DNA from: Laburnicola sp. R22_1
Taxonomy: Eukaryota; Ascomycota; Dothideomycetes; Pleosporales; Didymosphaeriaceae
Direction: 5' to 3'
DNA length: 64,000 bases
Assembly (NCBI GenBank): GCA_014281115.1
Contig: JACONQ010000012.1
Span: 2,294,001-2,358,000, forward strand
In this document: one piece after another, positions 33,081-44,271 of the stretch
Layout: each line of letters starts with the position of its first letter
Numbering within the stretch: position 1 is the stretch's first letter
Made by a program: the position numbers and the translations under genes
The notes under the pieces: model-generated
What the model was told of the DNA's origin: nothing
Database searches by the model: none
The model's input: only the letters and a program-made list of their open reading frames with translations

Positions 33081-36000
33081 TTACAACATCAAAGCAGCCA
33101 ACAAAACCAAGAATCCCACACCCACACCCGGCATCATCATCGCCGCCGCGCCCGTGAACTCGCTCGGCTTCGAGGGAATGGGCGGCATAGCCGTGCCCGA
33201 GGGAGGCGCGTATCCCGGCGTGGTGTTGTTGTAGGGCAGGGTTACGGTGATGGTGTTCTTCTTTGTGCAGGGGGGGCTGGTGGGGAGTTCGGGTGGGGGC
33301 ATGGTGGTGGTGCAGGGTGTTGAGGTGGACTCTACGGGGGTAGGCTCCGTGGGGGAATCTCAGCGCTGCTGGACTCGACGGGGAGGGTCTTTTGAGGTGG
33401 AGGTGGGACCTCAGTGCTGTTGGATCCTGTGGGTGTGGTCTCTGGGGGTGGAGGTGGGGGCGCGGAAGCCTCCTCACATGCAGGCTGGCCGTAACCACCA
33501 CACTCGACAGGCGGCATGGACTCTACAGGCGTGACCTCCGGGGGCGGGGGCGCGGATTCCTCGCAGGCAGGTTGGCCGTAAGCACCACACTCGACAGGCG
33601 GCATGGACTCTACAGGCGTGACCTCCGGGGGCGGGGGTGCGGATTCCTCACAGGCAGGCTGGCCGTAAGCACCACACTCGACAGGCGGCATGGACTCTAC
33701 AGGCGTGACCTCTGGGGGCGGGGGTGCGGATTCCCCACAGGGAGGTTGGCCGTAACCACCACACTCAACCGGCGGCATAGATTCCACAGGCGTGACCTCT
33801 GGGGGCGGAGGAGTGGCTTCCGAGGCAGGAGTAGGGGTAGGAGTAGGGCTCGGAATTTCCGGAGTGAGGGTAGGAGTGTAGGGCGGGATGGCGACGCCGT
33901 ATCCGTATTCACGCTTCCTTAGCTTGAAGTCCGTTACATCGCTGGTGGGAATAGCAGTGAACTTGGGAGTGCCACTAGCTCCAACACCAGTACCGATAGG
34001 AGCAGCGCCAGTGCCAATGGTTCCGACATCAGTCTCCACAGGATCCGTGTAGACGTCGGTAGCAGGACGGAAACCCTTCTCGGGAGCAAGGCACATGGTG
34101 GGCATGGTCTTGACGGTGCTGTAGACGGTCTTGTGCTTGCGCATGGGCTTGAAAGGGTTGATCGCGTTGACATCGACACCAGGGATCATCATCGGCATTC
34201 CCGGGAGAACGAAGTTGAAGCCGAGTTCGACGATCATCGAGACGTTCCACTCGACATAGACGAGCGACAGCTTGTCGGGCTGGGTGCTGTTGGCGGTGCC
34301 GTTGCTCAGGGGGAAGGGTGTTTCTGCCTGGCGGCGAAGGTTGCGAGCTTGACGGGCCTTGGAAGACGCAGGGAGGCGGCGAGCCTTGGAAGCGCTCTTA
34401 AGGCTCTGGAGGTGGCGCTTAGAAACAGAGCGTTTGGAGACAGAGCGCTTAGAGACAGCTCGCTTCAATTTGGCGACGTCGGTCTCTTCGTCAACGAGAC
34501 CAGAATCGGTCTCTTCATCGATCAGGTCAGTATCGGTCTCTTCGTCAACAAGGTCGGGATCAATCTCTTCGTCAACAAGATCGGCATCGGTCTCTTCGTC
34601 AAAGTCGGCATCAGTGTCTTCGTCAACCAGGTCAGTGTCTTCGTCAACGAGGTCAGCATCCGTCTCTTCATCGACAAGATCGGCGTCAGTCTCTTCATCG
34701 ACAAGGTCGGGGTCGGTCTCTTCATCAAAATCGGCGTCGGCCTCTTCATCGACAAGGTCGGGATCAGTCTCCTCACCCTCCTCAGCCAACTCTTCATCAC
34801 CTTCCTCGGCAAACTCTTCATCACCCTCCTCGGCAAACTCTTCATCACCCTCCTCGGCAAACTCTTCATCACCCTCCTCGGCAAACTCTTCATCACCCTC
34901 CTCGGCAAACTCTTCATCACCCTCCTCGGCAAACTCTTCATCACCCTCCTCGGCAAACTCTTCATCACCCTCCTCGGCAAACTCTTCATCACCCTCCTCG
35001 GCAAACTCTTCATCACCCTCCTCGGCAAACTCTTCATCACCCTCCTCGGCAAACTCTTCATCACCCTCCTCCGCGAACTCTTCATCTTCGTAGCTAAGAT
35101 CATTGCACTGAGTGTCGGCATCGTGGATAGTAGAGATCATAGCGTCAAGACGAGGAAGATCCATGTCAACATCGACACCAACATCGAGGACGGACAGGAA
35201 CTTGAACCCAATGGGGATGGAGGGCACCATGGCAACACTGACGAAAGCATCGAGCTGCTTCTGTTCGAAGGTGAACGGGAGAGGGGTGAGCGTCGAGTCC
35301 TGGAAACCGGTGACACCGCTCTTGGACATGTCTCCAAGGTCGACGCGCATCGAGGAGTTGCTTGGGACCTGCGACTGTTAGCATGGAGTTGGATACCGAC
35401 GTGTTTGGTTACATACCACGAGGTTCATGCCATACGACATTTCGAAACCGCCTTCCATCTCGTAGTCGGCTTCAAGCAGCGCTTCGAAAACGGCACCAGC
35501 GCGCCCGACACCGGGGATGGTGAAGCCGAGAATAGGGAGCTCGAGCAGCCGGAACATGAACATGCCGGTTTCCTTGGGCTTGGCCGAGATTTCGAAGTAG
35601 GCCTCCAGACCGTTGGCCTTGAGCTCCACGAAGCCGCCGGTGATGACATTGCCCAGATTGAAGTCGGCGCGCTTGGCCCTCTTCCTGCGTCGGTCGGCGT
35701 CAGGCTGGATATGGCTCGGGTCGAAATCCACACCGCGACGGCCGAACGGGTTGATGTCGGGGAGTTTGATGTCAGGGAGGTCAGGGAGGTCAGGGACGTC
35801 GGGGACGTCGGGGAGCAGAGAGGGGATCTTATCAACGATGCTCTCAATCTTAGACGGCGCGGCATCGATGATGCTGGCAGCAGCGCTAGTGACACCCGCA
35901 GCCACGCTTTCGATTTTCGAAGGGGCTGCGTCAATGACACTGACGGCAGGAGCAGCTGCGTCCTTTAATTCTTCGGCAGCATCATCGATCTTGCCGGGAA

Positions 36001-37089
36001 TTTCGTTGACAAGGCTGGGGATAGCGCTAGCAACCATACCAGGGATCGCCTTGATCTTGTCGGGAATACCCTTGAGGGCTTCCACGTCGATTTGAATGTT
36101 ACCCTGCGAGAGAACAATCTCTCCCATGGTCAAGCATTTCTTGCAGGTAAATACGACTGGGAGATTGACAATGTTGGTCACAGACCAGCCGACGGGAAGG
36201 CCCATCAAGAACTCATCCGGCCTAAACGTCTTGTTTGTGACTTCCCAGTCGATATTGAATTTGGCCTGGTTAACGTTGGGGTCGGTATTATCAGGGACGT
36301 CGCCTAGAACCTCGGAGGCGTTCTTCGCAACCTTGGCCGCGCGATTCAGATCACTCGCACCGTTGGCCAACCGCTGCATATCAGCGAGCTGTCGCCTGTG
36401 AAGCTTGAAGTCTTCGTGTTCCCGGACGTAGTGGTGCTCCTCTGTGTGGCCAAAGCCAACTTCGAGGCGATCGAATGCGTGCTCGAACAAGGACTCTGCA
36501 ACTGAGAGCTCGAGAATTGAGCCGTCTCCGGTTGAGGAGGCGCCGTGCACACTTCTTGGTCAGCCGAAGTAATGTATTGGCGTGACACAACTTACGTGTA
36601 GACTGTTCGCTCTCCGTTCTTGTTGCAACCCTCGTGCGAGGTAATGACGATCCCGCCGTCACTGCCGTGACACGCCAACCTGGCATCGATAGCCGATGAA
36701 GTGTCGAAAAATCTGAGCGCAATCTTTCCGCTGCTGCACTGCACATCCGCCAGATGGTGCTCAATCTCCTCCAAGGTAAGAATGGGCTTCTTTGAAGCCA
36801 CCTTGAGTTGCGAAGCGAAGACGGAGTGGCCATCGTACCGTGTGGGTTCTATACACTTGTTAGCCGTCATCTTACCATCCGATCTGTCTGCAGTACCTTC
36901 AACATAGTGCAACACATTGTCAAACTTTTGCTCGATCCTCAAGGTGCGCTTGAGGTGGTCCGACCTTCTCGTCGCCGCCCGCAGCATCCTGTCGTGTCCA
37001 GCGGGAACTCTTGTCGCAGCGCTCGCCGCCTCCGCGCCCATAGACCCCACCAGCAAAAGCGCCGCCGCCTTGGTAAAGCTGAAAACCAT
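33081..37089 (-). CDS. Large secreted DUF7029/DUF7223 surface protein with acidic and Pro-rich repeats, probable GPI anchor
   Basis: Exons on the minus strand: 37089-36897, 36848-36596, 36551-35417, 35368-33336 and 33276-33081; about 1269 aa. The first intron (48 nt) is a multiple of 3 and could be read through. Signal peptide FTKAAALLLVGSMGAEA, then a DUF7029-type block (YDGHSVFASQLKVASKK, CHGSDGGIVITSHEGC), an amphipathic region, and a DUF7223-type part (FNIDWEVTNKTFRPDEFLMG, VNLPVVFTCKKCLTMG) up to about residue 680. Then follow 12-13 copies of EEFAEEGD, a run of (D)EETDADLVD repeats, a second DUF7223-like part, four 29-residue Pro/Cys repeats (PPVECGGYGQPACEES) and a C-terminal hydrophobic tail (MMMPGVGVGFLVLLAALML), a GPI-signal pattern. 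The last junction is uncertain: a 59-nt intron with a weak GTAGAG donor restores frame, but so would one extra C in a C5 run at 33351-33355. Role unknown; likely cell wall. Confidence 0.8.
33464..33808 (-). repeat. 87-bp coding tandem repeat, 4 copies
   Basis: Encodes 29-residue units with the pattern PPPPEVTPVESMPPVECG(G/A)YGQPAC. Two Cys per unit suggest a disulfide in each. Copies are nearly identical at the DNA level, so copy number may vary between strains. Confidence 0.9.
34780..35092 (-). repeat. 24-bp coding minisatellite, about 13 copies (EEFAEEGD)
   Basis: Eleven or more copies are virtually identical (GCAAACTCTTCATCACCCTC on the + strand), with diverged copies at both ends. It makes a block of about 105 very acidic residues. 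Confidence 0.93.
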
Positions 37090-38940
37090 GATGTAAATTG
37101 TTTTCCAATGTGTAACTTAAAAGATGATGAACACGAGTTCGATGAAAAGACAGTCAACTGAGTACTTCTCACAGAGAGTACCGTAAAGAGTGAATGGATG
37201 TAGAGCTACCCTTTCGGGATGCTGCTCTAACAAAAAAGAATGACGGAATGAAAAACGAAAGTACGCAAAACAACAAGTGCAATGCAAAGCCTGTGAGGAA
37301 CCACGAGCCTGGGGGCATGGCGTTTGTATAATGCGCCCATGGCGGCGCAGTTGCGTGCCGGCCGATCCACCGGACAAGATCCTGTTCGGTACTGCTCGAG
37401 CTCATCTGAGCGCAAAGTCCAGCTTACAGGGCACAGTCCTAGGGTGAGCAGCTATCCAATGTGCGAACTGGAGGCCCTGCGGATTATCGTGCGAACGTCC
37501 GTTTCATGGGTCCGAAACAAGATTAGCCTCGCCCAGCGAACGTCCGGAGGCTCGACTGTAGACAATCTCACGGCCGCTGCTGCTGGACGGATGTTGGCCG
37601 TTGTAGAAAACGACATAGGGGGATAAAAAAAGGTCGGGAAAGATCAAACATGAGCGATCTGGCTTACATGCGATCTTCGGTGCTAGAGGTGAATGTGGCT
37701 TAGCCGTTCGCTTCGCCTCCCATGTATGATGTGGGGTGGATGGGGCTGAGAGTTCACCTCCTCACATTGGACCCCGAAGACGATGCGACTTTCATCGATA
37801 ACTCTACGATTTTGCTTCATCTTCAGTGGATACATCGACTCTTCAGCGATGGGAACCAGCTCCAAGTTACGACTCTCTCTCCATTAGCTTTGCGACCTCC
37901 AAGCATCGCCCCTTCGGACATCACGCCGCTGTCTCTCGGACTTCGCACCCTCATCTTACTAGGTCTTCGCTCGCCTGCCAGAATTATCTCTCCGGTCGGA
38001 TAAGCCTACGCGTGCCAGGGCCGTTAATCTCCATAGCTTTTCGCTGCCATTCCACCGTGCCATGCGTTTCGCAGTACCTAGCACAGTCTCGTCGCATACT
38101 CCAAATCGGTGGCAGGCACATAAGCCCGCACAGCTGCACATCACCAAACCATGTTTCAACACGACTCACCCGCTTAGCACTCCAACTCGAAACTTTCTTT
38201 CCTGGATTGGATTATTCAACGCTTCCCTGACAGCCAGAGCCACGAGACCATGGAGGCGCCCAGTCGACTTGATCGACTTTGCGACCATCTTCATCAGCAC
38301 TACTAAGCCCAGGCAGGAAACCTCGAAAGCAGATTCCTGGAAACCAAGCTCTCCCCACACCTAGCACCAGGGCAGGACCGTATTGTGGGCCACGTACAAG
38401 TTTGACCTTGGTCGGCGCACGACCGCTTGCTAAGGCGTTCCCGCTACGGACCTTACATAGCCCCCATCGCACCGTTTTCGGAATGATAGCACAGTGCTTT
38501 GCGACAGCGCGCACGTGCTTCTCCGGACTTCGCGGGCGCACAGACGCTGCATCTCCGCATTGTAGGTGGAAAGTCCGTGTTCCTATTAATACTCGGAATA
38601 GTTTTTAGAGGTATAGATGGATTTGGAAAGTCTTTGGAAGAAGGTGGTGCGCTGGGTAAGCTTGGGGTGTCCTTGAACGATATCCATTCATTTATTCATT
38701 TATATCCGTCAATAGTCGGACCCAACCTTTTACAGAGTATGAGACTTAACTCTTGATAATGGGTAGGGCTTCGCAGGCAGGGGGGCAGCTTTCGCGATTG
38801 CAAGACAGTAGAAAGTCTGTACGACTGGTGGCGCATTACAAAACCCAAACCAACACCACAAACTCATCCCTAAACAGCAACAATCATCGGTACATCCAAT
38901 TCAACTCCCAACTCCATGTACACCACCATCCCATCCCTAC
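37090..38940. other. Intergenic 1.85 kb
   Basis: Upstream of the DUF7029 gene and downstream of GH125. Several short frames exist on both strands but none resembles a family, and none is consistent with splicing signals. Nothing else recognised. Confidence 0.5.
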
Positions 38941-40602
38941 TTATTGAAACCCCCTCCTCAAAACCCACGGCCTCTCCCTCTCCAGGTTAAGCACAACCTG
39001 CCCCACCAGCCCATTCGCCCACGAAAACCACGCCCGCGTATACCTCGCCCCCCTCTCCGCGTCCCCGCCCTCCCCTCCCTCCCTCCACCCCCCATGCGCA
39101 TCCACACTCTCATGCACCAGCCCCAACCCCCCCGTACTCGCCACCACGCCCCCCACCTCCCTCACAACCTCCTCATCCGCCCCCTTCCCCGCCGTCAACG
39201 CAGCCACCAACTTCGCCATCGGCCACGGCTTCCCGGGCAACGTATGCATGCTGCCCACGCCCTGCAGCACGGGTCCCCACGCATAGTACGGATTATCCGT
39301 CGAGAGGATCCGGCGCCTAGTATTCTGATACACGGGGTTGTCTACGGTAGTGTAGTTTAATAACGGCGCGGAGAGCAACGACGGCACGTTCGGATCGTCC
39401 ATGTGCACCGCAGACCCATACCCATCGATTTCATACGCGTACACGGGCCCGTACTTCGCATCTTCAAACACAGCATGCGCTTCGATGGCCGTGTGGATCG
39501 TTGCGCTCAAGGCGCGCATTCGCGCCGCAAGAGGAACATTGAAGCGCGCCATTATGTCCGCCGACGCGTTGAGCGACGCGCTGTACATCATGTTGGACGG
39601 CACGAGGTACTGATAGATGCAGCTGTCGTCGCTCGGCCGGTGGAAGCTGCGGACCAGCCCGATGTCCCCGCGGTGCGGACTCCCGTTGCACTCGTTGATC
39701 GGGGTCCCGCCGTAGGGCGCGCAGTACGTGTAGGGCGTGTGCGCCCAGCGGCCTTGGTCGTCGTAGCTAGGCCCCATCATGCTGGTCGTCACATTGAGGA
39801 CTTTCTCCACGGCGGCGACCCAGCGGAATCGGCCGAAGAAGGCAGCGTCGCCCGTGCGCTCGAAGTAGTCGGCGCTCAGCTGGAGGAAGCTTGCTACGCT
39901 GTCGAGTTCCCACTGGCAGCTGAAGACTTGCATGTAGTTGTAGGGCGGGGAGATGGTGTCGCTGTTCTGGCTGCTTTTGCGGGGGATGCCCGATTCGGGG
40001 GGCGCTTGGAAGGCGTTGCAGAAGGGGTCGCCGAGGAGGTAGCGCGCTTGGAGGTTGATGGCGCCGCGGAAGAGGGACGCCAGCGTGCGGCGTTGGTGGC
40101 CGCCGTCCGGACCGAGGACGCTCTTGTAGGCTTGGAGTTGGTTCGCGCTGTCGCGGAGCCACATGGCTTCGATGTCGCCCGTGATGACGAAACTGAGTTC
40201 CTCCTCTTCCTCTTCTTCTTCGCCGGAGGTTTTTGATAGTCTACCCGCATTCGCAGTCACGTTATTTGCATCCTTTCCCACACCAACAGTCTTCGTCTTA
40301 TTCGCCACCCCCGTCCACGCAATCGTCGTATCCAACGTACTCGGCCACGCATTCTCAAACAACCGCATCAAATCCGGATCGACAATCACCTTCCTCAACC
40401 GCTCAATCGTATCCTCGACTTCCTGGCTCTTGAACGTGCGACACGACGGAATAGGCCGCATGTACGGCAGCTGCCAGCGGCCCTTGGACAGCGGCTCGTG
40501 TTTCTGCGTGGCATAGTTTGTGTAGATGGGGCATTGGGCATGGACTGCTGGAAGGAGGTTGATGGTCAGGGAAAGAGCGAGCAGGGGTGCGGGAAGCCAC
40601 AT
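38941..40602 (-). CDS. Glycoside hydrolase family 125 exo-alpha-1,6-mannosidase, secreted
   Basis: A single exon of 553 aa. The ATG at 40602 (MWLPAPLLALSLTINLLPAVHAQ) begins a clear signal peptide; the further upstream frame is leader. GH125 (DUF1237) blocks: FVITGDIEAMWLRDSANQLQ, then PPYNYMQVFSCQWELDSVAS, SFHRPSDDSCIYQYLVPSNM, GYGSAVHMDDPNVPSLLSAP, YYAWGPVLQGVGSMHT and the C-terminal TRAWFSWANGLVGQ. These inverting enzymes trim terminal alpha-1,6-mannose from N-glycans or cell-wall mannan. A Glu-rich insertion sits just before FVITGDI. 376 bp without a gene separate it from the COG4 stop. Confidence 0.93.
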   Translation of the reverse strand: MWLPAPLLALSLTINLLPAVHAQCPIYTNYATQKHEPLSKGRWQLPYMRPIPSCRTFKSQEVEDTIERLRKVIVDPDLMRLFENAWPSTLDTTIAWTGVANKTKTVGVGKDANNVTANAGRLSKTSGEEEEEEEELSFVITGDIEAMWLRDSANQLQAYKSVLGPDGGHQRRTLASLFRGAINLQARYLLGDPFCNAFQAPPESGIPRKSSQNSDTISPPYNYMQVFSCQWELDSVASFLQLSADYFERTGDAAFFGRFRWVAAVEKVLNVTTSMMGPSYDDQGRWAHTPYTYCAPYGGTPINECNGSPHRGDIGLVRSFHRPSDDSCIYQYLVPSNMMYSASLNASADIMARFNVPLAARMRALSATIHTAIEAHAVFEDAKYGPVYAYEIDGYGSAVHMDDPNVPSLLSAPLLNYTTVDNPVYQNTRRRILSTDNPYYAWGPVLQGVGSMHTLPGKPWPMAKLVAALTAGKGADEEVVREVGGVVASTGGLGLVHESVDAHGGWREGGEGGDAERGARYTRAWFSWANGLVGQVVLNLERERPWVLRRGFQ

Positions 40603-40978
40603 CTTGGACAGGACCGGAGTGTCGGGGTTACAGCCGTCGCATGGTGAGACCTTGGGGAAAGGGGGTCGACAGAGGTAGTTCAAGTTGAACGCATAGCAGT
40701 GGTTACACGGGTTTGATGCGGCTTGTGCTGTGTGCAACCGTGCAAGGTGGCCCGAATTTGCCGAGCTTCCTTGTCGGCCAGCAGACGTTGGGAATGAGGG
40801 AATGGCAAACGAACCACGGAGGCAGAGCAACGACTCAAAAATACAACAGCTCCAATCCTCAACAGGCAAACAAATGGAACACGAGAAAGTAAATAACAAC
40901 GTTGGAGAAGACTTTGAATGCATTCCTCCGCAGCCAAGGATTTTCATATTAGCTCGCCAAGGCATTCCAGGATCCCTG

Positions 40979-43357
40979 TCACCTCGGACCCTTGACGATA
41001 CTTCTGGCGAAGTTTCTCTCCTCCGCAGTTAGCACCCATTGAATTCCAGAGTCGCACGTTTCTTCCGTCGACACTTCTTCCCATTCGTCGTCCTCCATGT
41101 TCAAAATCAGCGTCATCTGCGTGCACTTTGCAAACGCGTCTCTCAAGCCATACTTGCCCCCTCCCACCGCTGCCGTGACGATGCCTGAGATGTCACGCTC
41201 GAGACGCACGGCTCCGAGCTCGTTGACGAGACCGTGGTAGCCCCTGATGCGTTTCTCGAGTGCGCTGGCGAGGTAAGCCAGCGCAACCGCGAGTAGACGG
41301 TCGAAGTTGGCCGTCGTGAGGATGCGTTTGATGGGCCGGATGAGCGCTCCCCAGCCACGATCGAAGCGCGACTTCACCAGGTCGGCATCGTCTTCTTCTG
41401 CATCCTCATCGTTGCGCTCATCAGACGGCTTGTAGTTGACTTCCCGGAAAGCCTCGATGAGGATAGGCCGGACGCGGGGTTTCAGAACGCTGTGGAAAGC
41501 TACCTGGATGCTCTCGTTGAGTAGCTCTCCGCTCTTCACTGCAAACGAGTGTTCCATGTTCCTCAACTTCGTCTCGACGAATTTAGCGTCGTGGCCGAAA
41601 GGGAACAGGTTCTCCAACGTTGAACTCGCATCTCCAGAAGGCTGGGGTGGACCACCGAGTTGTTGCTCGACAATGCGTTTGATGTAGTCGTTGGAAACGT
41701 CCAGGTTGTTTATCAGCACTAAGAAAGCAATGACTTTGTCCTCGGGTGGTAAACCGCCCTGTATGACGGGTCTTGGGTAGCTCTCGTCTCTCATTTTCCG
41801 CTGTATCATGCCGATAAAGTCGGTTCCTAGCAGACTGCTGACTATGGGAACTACGTTGCTGACGACGTCTCTCTGCGATGTCGCCAAAGCTCGCTGCAGG
41901 ACCTGGTTCAAGATGTACATGACGGTATCAATCGCGGTGGTGATGAAGGGTGGATCGGCGCCGAGGGGTTTGGTGGGGTTGAGATTGAGGCCAGAGGGCG
42001 ACTGGTCAAGCTGGAACGCTTTCTCTACTGACCGCCGGAAGTAGAAGTTTGTCATGAAGTTGAAGGGCTCGACTAGATGACTAGAGACCTTCTTGTGCAG
42101 GTTGCTTGTGGCTAGGAACGGTGGCATCACGAGACCATGATCGATGCGGTCTTCAGGCTCGGCGGGCTAACAGTGTGAGAAAACGTATACTTGAGGTGTC
42201 TCCCTACTTACGGCACACTTGTTAGAGATAAAGCGGGAGTACAGAGCCCAGCGGCCAAGCATGAGGGCACTCTCAGCGAGCAGGCCGTCGATTTCCTTCA
42301 TGTCAACCCCCTCATCATCACTCGTGCGCCCGGCAGCGTTAGCTGGGGAACTCGAGCGCGGGTTTCCACTAGCAGGCTTTTGAGACGAGTAGAAACTTTG
42401 TACGAGGAAGGAAAAAGCGTATGATTTAATGTCTGTCAGTTTGCGATCAATGTTGCGCTCGTCGTGCCACGTGTCCAGCACAATGCCCCCTTGAACATCG
42501 GCCTCAATCTGCAGGCGCTCGATGACCTTGGCCATCATGCCAGGGCCATAGTGGCGCTCTACAAGCGGTTCGTGGCCGTCCACAATCTGGGCAATGTGCT
42601 CAAACAGCTTGGTGAGGGTGTTGGCGTAGAAGTAGCCCTCCTGCCGCTGGGCTGGCGGGGCAGCGTTGAAGTTTGTGCGGGCTCTTGCCGCCACGCCCTG
42701 GCACACATAGCGGCCGTATGCGTCGAGGCCGACGTCTGTTCGCCCTATCAAGGGAAACAGCTTGAAGAACCTCGTCACCCGCGAGCCGTCGCCGTCGGCT
42801 GCGGCCTTTTCGAACTCGCGCAGGAACAGGCCGCACAGCGACTCGGCGGCGGCATTGAGCGTGACCCGCGGCGGATCGGGCACCTCGGCCGTGGGCACAA
42901 TCTCCTCTGCAAAGCTGCCGTCGATGACCTCGTCCGGTATGCTGGCGGCGCGGCTCAGGTGCCCCGCCGCCGTCTCCCAGTCCTGCGGGGCGCCCATGGA
43001 GCCGTGGACGCCCAGCACGCACGCCTTGAGCTCGGCGACCTGCTCGACGACCTCGAGGGTGGCCTTGACGTTGGCCTGCTCATGGTCGAGACGCGTGACG
43101 GCGCTCGAGATGCGGTTCGCGGTGGCGGCGGCGTCGGCGAGCATGCCATTGCCAATGGCGCGCGTGGTGACGGCCTGGGTGCCGAGGTGGGCGCGCAGCA
43201 GGTCGAGGCGGCCGAGCTCCCGCGAGAGGTCCTTTTGCGAGGCGACGAGGGCGTCGAGGCGCTGCGTCACGGCGGCCTCGTGCTGGTGCAGGCTGGCGAG
43301 GGCGGCGTGGATGTCGGCGACGGACGTGGCGGCGAAGACGTCGGGGTGATTCTCCAT
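40979..43357 (-). CDS. COG4: Conserved oligomeric Golgi complex subunit 4
   Basis: Two exons (43357-42212, 42166-40979), 777 aa. The MENHPDVFAA Met is used because the frame upstream opens only with GTG. The 45-nt intron after SRFISNKCA joins to PAEPEDRIDHGL. N-terminal coiled-coil region (about 20-110), then the COG4 core with IVLDTWHDERNIDRKLTDIK, SYAFSFLVQSFYSSQKP and EGVDMKEIDGLLAESALMLG, and a C-terminal part (EEVSTEETCDSGIQWVLTAE). COG4 is in lobe A of the COG tether, which retrieves glycosylation enzymes within the Golgi. The neighbouring GH125 also relates to mannose glycans, but co-regulation is only a guess. Confidence 0.93.
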
Positions 43358-43522
43358 GGCGGCGAGCTTCTTCTCCACGGCGGCGCGAATGAAGCACTCA
43401 GAGTACTGGCGTCTATCTATCTAGTATTGTTGGCCGAGTGTGCGGTTCGAGCGGCGGTGCTTGGCTGACGACGGCCGCGTTCCGCTGCAGGGGCCAGGGC
43501 CAGACTTCGAAACCTTGGAAAC

Positions 43523-43842
43523 GGGCGCCAACTCGTCGCTGTCTGTGGTGGACGCAAAACGCTTGTTTGGACTTTGTTTAGCATTGCATTCACACCCAGA
43601 GCATCCAGCAAATCCGTCCTGCGCCCACGCCCTTACTCTCTACGCTCTGCCACTCTACCTACTGCACATCCTGCCGGGCGCCAACTCGTCGCTGTCTGGA
43701 CTCTGTTTCGTACCCCCCGGGAAACGCTTGTTTGGACTTTGTTTGGCATTGCATTCACACCCAGAGCATCCAGCAAATCCGTCCTGCGCCCACGCCCTTA
43801 CTCTCTACGCTCTGCCACTCTACCTACTGCACATCCTGCCGG
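43523..43842 (+). repeat. Tandem duplication of about 155 bp upstream of the NIPA gene
   Basis: Copies 43523-43675 and 43676-43842. The 121-bp block starting at 43557 recurs at 43722 with a single A/G difference, while the proximal parts have diverged. It lies in the divergent COG4/NIPA intergenic region, 430 bp or more from the NIPA ATG. Confidence 0.93.
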
Positions 43843-44271
43843 ACCCCACGCGCTAGACGCCGTCCACGCACGCCGTTACGACGAGGACGACGACGACCAC
43901 GGCGGCGGCACAGCGGCTTGCTAACTTGGCCGGCTGCCTCTCACCTCCACGTACTCTAGTACGCTACGCCGACATAGCCACACCTCTTGCGCCCAGAGAC
44001 AGCGCTCACATTCCACCCACAGACGCACGCTCGTGCGACCGGCCGACTCCAAACAAATTACCCGTCCAGTCGAAGCCCGGCGCACTCACTCCGCTCCGCC
44101 ACAGCGAGGCTACGCAACACCGAGTGTGAGACGCGCACGCAGAACCGCCTACCTACACATGCCTCCGCCGCGGTTGTCTCTGCCCTAGACATCAATTCCT
44201 CGCTCTCTGCACGTCGCCCGCCCGTGCTGCGAGGTTCCGCTGCCGCCCCGCTCCACCCGCCATCCGCCGCC

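Noticed and set aside
34133..35968. 611-codon open frame on the + strand opposite the DUF7029 gene
   Set aside because: Produced by the 24-bp minisatellite and biased codons of the minus-strand gene, which has signal peptide, conserved domains and introns.
39403..40236. 277-codon + frame opposite GH125
   Set aside because: GC-rich antisense shadow of a clear GH125 gene.
42464..43468. 334-codon + frame opposite COG4
   Set aside because: Antisense shadow in GC-rich coding DNA; COG4 family match is on the minus strand.
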